This document shows, piece after piece, positions 62,673 to 64,000 of a DNA stretch of 64,000 nt. The stretch covers positions 791,001-855,000 of the forward strand of contig NC_083514.1 of NCBI RefSeq assembly GCF_032362555.1, read 5' to 3'. Position numbers and translations under genes: made by a program. Position 1 is the stretch's first letter. Each line of letters opens with the position of its first letter. The notes under the pieces are model-generated. The model searched no databases. It saw nothing but the letters and a program-made list of their open reading frames with translations, and had not been told where the DNA came from. Source of the stretch: Amyelois transitella (taxonomy: Eukaryota > Arthropoda > Insecta > Lepidoptera > Pyralidae).

Positions 62673-64000
62673 GCGCGCACGATGTCATCATCGTCGTCTC
62701 TCGTCGGACTGATGCTGTCAATTTCATCGACTTCTTCCAAATTCTTAGTGCTTGGGTTGCAAAGTCTGAAAGGAGAAACGATACATACATATAGTCACTC
62801 ACGTCTATATCCCCTGCGGAGTGGACAGAGCTAATAGTATTGAAAAGACCGAACGTCCACGTTCAGCTATTTGGCTCAATGACAGAATTGACATTCAAAT
62901 AGTGACAGGTTGCTAGACCATCGCCTAAAAAAGAAGAATCCCAAGTTTGTAAGCCTATCCGTTAGTCGCCTTTTACGACACCCATGGTATAGAGATGGAT
63001 TGGTGCCGGGAACCACACGGCATTGTGTGATTTTTTCCGTACTAGGTATCTTTAGGTATATGATGCCAGTATTTCGTATTGTATGTATTATGACAATCCA
63101 TGACACATTGAAGGCGGCGGTAACCGTCTTCCATCGCATTGTAATCCAAGTGTTAGTACGAGTATGTACTCCATGGAGATGGTCCTATTCCTTTTTTTTT
63201 TGTTTTAGTGCCCGCGGAACCAAACAAGAATGTATTCCGAATGTAAAATTATTATGTACTAGCGGCCCGCCCCGGCTTTGCACGGGTGGACATATTTTTG
63301 TGTTTTATACATATTTTGAAATAAATTTATTTCAAAACAAATTTATGCCTATGTCACTTTTGAAGATCTATTCTATATCTGTGCCAAATTTTATCAAAAT
63401 CGGACCAGTAGGTTTTTGAGTTTATTCCACACAAACATACAAATCTTTCCTCTTTATTATTATTACTAGAGGCCGCCCGCGACTTCGTCCGCATGGAAAC
63501 CCTATCAATCCCGCGGGAACTCTGGGATAAAAAGTAGCCTATGTGTTATTCTGGGTCTTCAGCTACCTACATACCAAATTTCATGGTAATCGGTTCAGTA
63601 GATTTTGCGTGAAAGAGTAACAAACATCCATACATCCATACAAACTTTCGCCTTTATAATAGTACTAGGACTAGCGGCCCGCCCCGGCTTCGCACGGGTG
63701 GACATATTTTTGTGTTTTATATTTTGAAATAAATTTATTTCAAAACAAATTTATGCCTATGTCACTTTTGAAGGTCTATATATTCTATATCTGTGCCAAA
63801 TTTTATCAAAATCGGACCAGTAGGTTTTTGAGTTTATTCCACACAAACATACAAAAATACAAATCTTTCGCCTTTATAATAGTAGTAGGATTATGTATTA
63901 AACATCACCTGCATTTGCAGCAGACGATGCACGGAGCGGCAAGCAGTAACAGCGGGCTGGCGACTAGCAGCAGTAACCCGAAACCGGCGAAAATACCCAC
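62654..64000 (-). CDS. 3' end of an unrecognised single-pass membrane protein gene (cut by window edge)
   Basis: Two exons are visible: 63909-64000 (continues beyond the window; donor GTGATG) and 62654-62765 (acceptor CTTTCAG, stop TGA at 62654-62656). Joined in phase 2 they encode a hydrophobic helix ([20 protein letters not shown]), then a cysteine cluster ([10 protein letters not shown]) that could be palmitoylated, then a 37-residue acidic tail with [14 protein letters not shown] ending HLAD. This is a type I-like topology if the rest lies upstream. I do not recognise the family. The intron between them is filled by one family B repeat and three family A repeats. Confidence 0.7.
62782..63025 (-). 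repeat. Family B copy, full length
   Basis: In the last intron of the right-edge gene. Confidence 0.8.
63256..63895. repeat. Three tandem family A repeats
   Basis: Copies of two subtypes lie head to tail (junctions near 63470 and 63668); the first and third are almost identical. They fill the intron up to the 63909 exon. Confidence 0.65.

Overview
The window is nuclear DNA from a moth or butterfly (Lepidoptera). The evidence is spliceosomal genes with GT-AG introns, an AT-rich background, a complete insect-type DNA topoisomerase II, a short TTAGG (insect telomere-type) tract, a Metulj-like tRNA-derived SINE, and very dense small interspersed repeats with TATG microsatellite tails. Two real genes are complete, one is complete and small, and one is cut by the right edge. 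Most of the remaining sequence is transposable-element debris.

Layout. 1-8.1 kb: repeats, three weak orphan exon-like segments, and a 1.7 kb element (4920-6627) in which about 35 satellite units sit between 43-bp terminal inverted repeats. 8.2-25.7 kb, minus strand: a 12-exon gene for a 1005-residue single-pass membrane protein (signal peptide, LDLa, CUB domains, a second LDLa, transmembrane helix, short arginine-led tail); all exon phases join. Its first intron holds an intact pogo-like DNA transposon (19842-23401) on the plus strand, inserted at a TA inside an older repeat. 26-29.5 kb: a GC-rich block that may be the promoter, and a fold-back element (28521-29201) enclosing a retrotransposon-like 3' tail joined to TTAGG-type repeats. 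33.3-55.5 kb, minus strand: TOP2, 18 coding exons, 1534 residues, with all catalytic residues. Its intron 5 holds an intact piggyBac element (47069-49472, TTAA duplication) in antisense orientation. 55.5-56.7 kb: a divergent intergenic region with two perfect hairpins. 56.7-57.7 kb, plus strand: TMEM223 (mitochondrial). 58.4-62.65 kb: about 4 kb of AT-rich, almost repeat-free sequence, read as the long 3' UTR of the gene entering from the right edge (minus strand; transmembrane helix and acidic tail).

How it fits together. TOP2 and TMEM223 are divergent housekeeping genes; TMEM223 and the right-edge gene converge. Both intact transposases lie antisense in introns of host genes. The commonest small repeat (family B, at least 38 copies) shares its last ~45 bp and (TATG)n tail with a LINE-like repeat (family F) whose remnant encodes the tail of a retrotransposon protein, suggesting that family B is mobilised by the family F machinery. 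Gene models come from reading splice sites and phases by eye; no alignment or database search was run.
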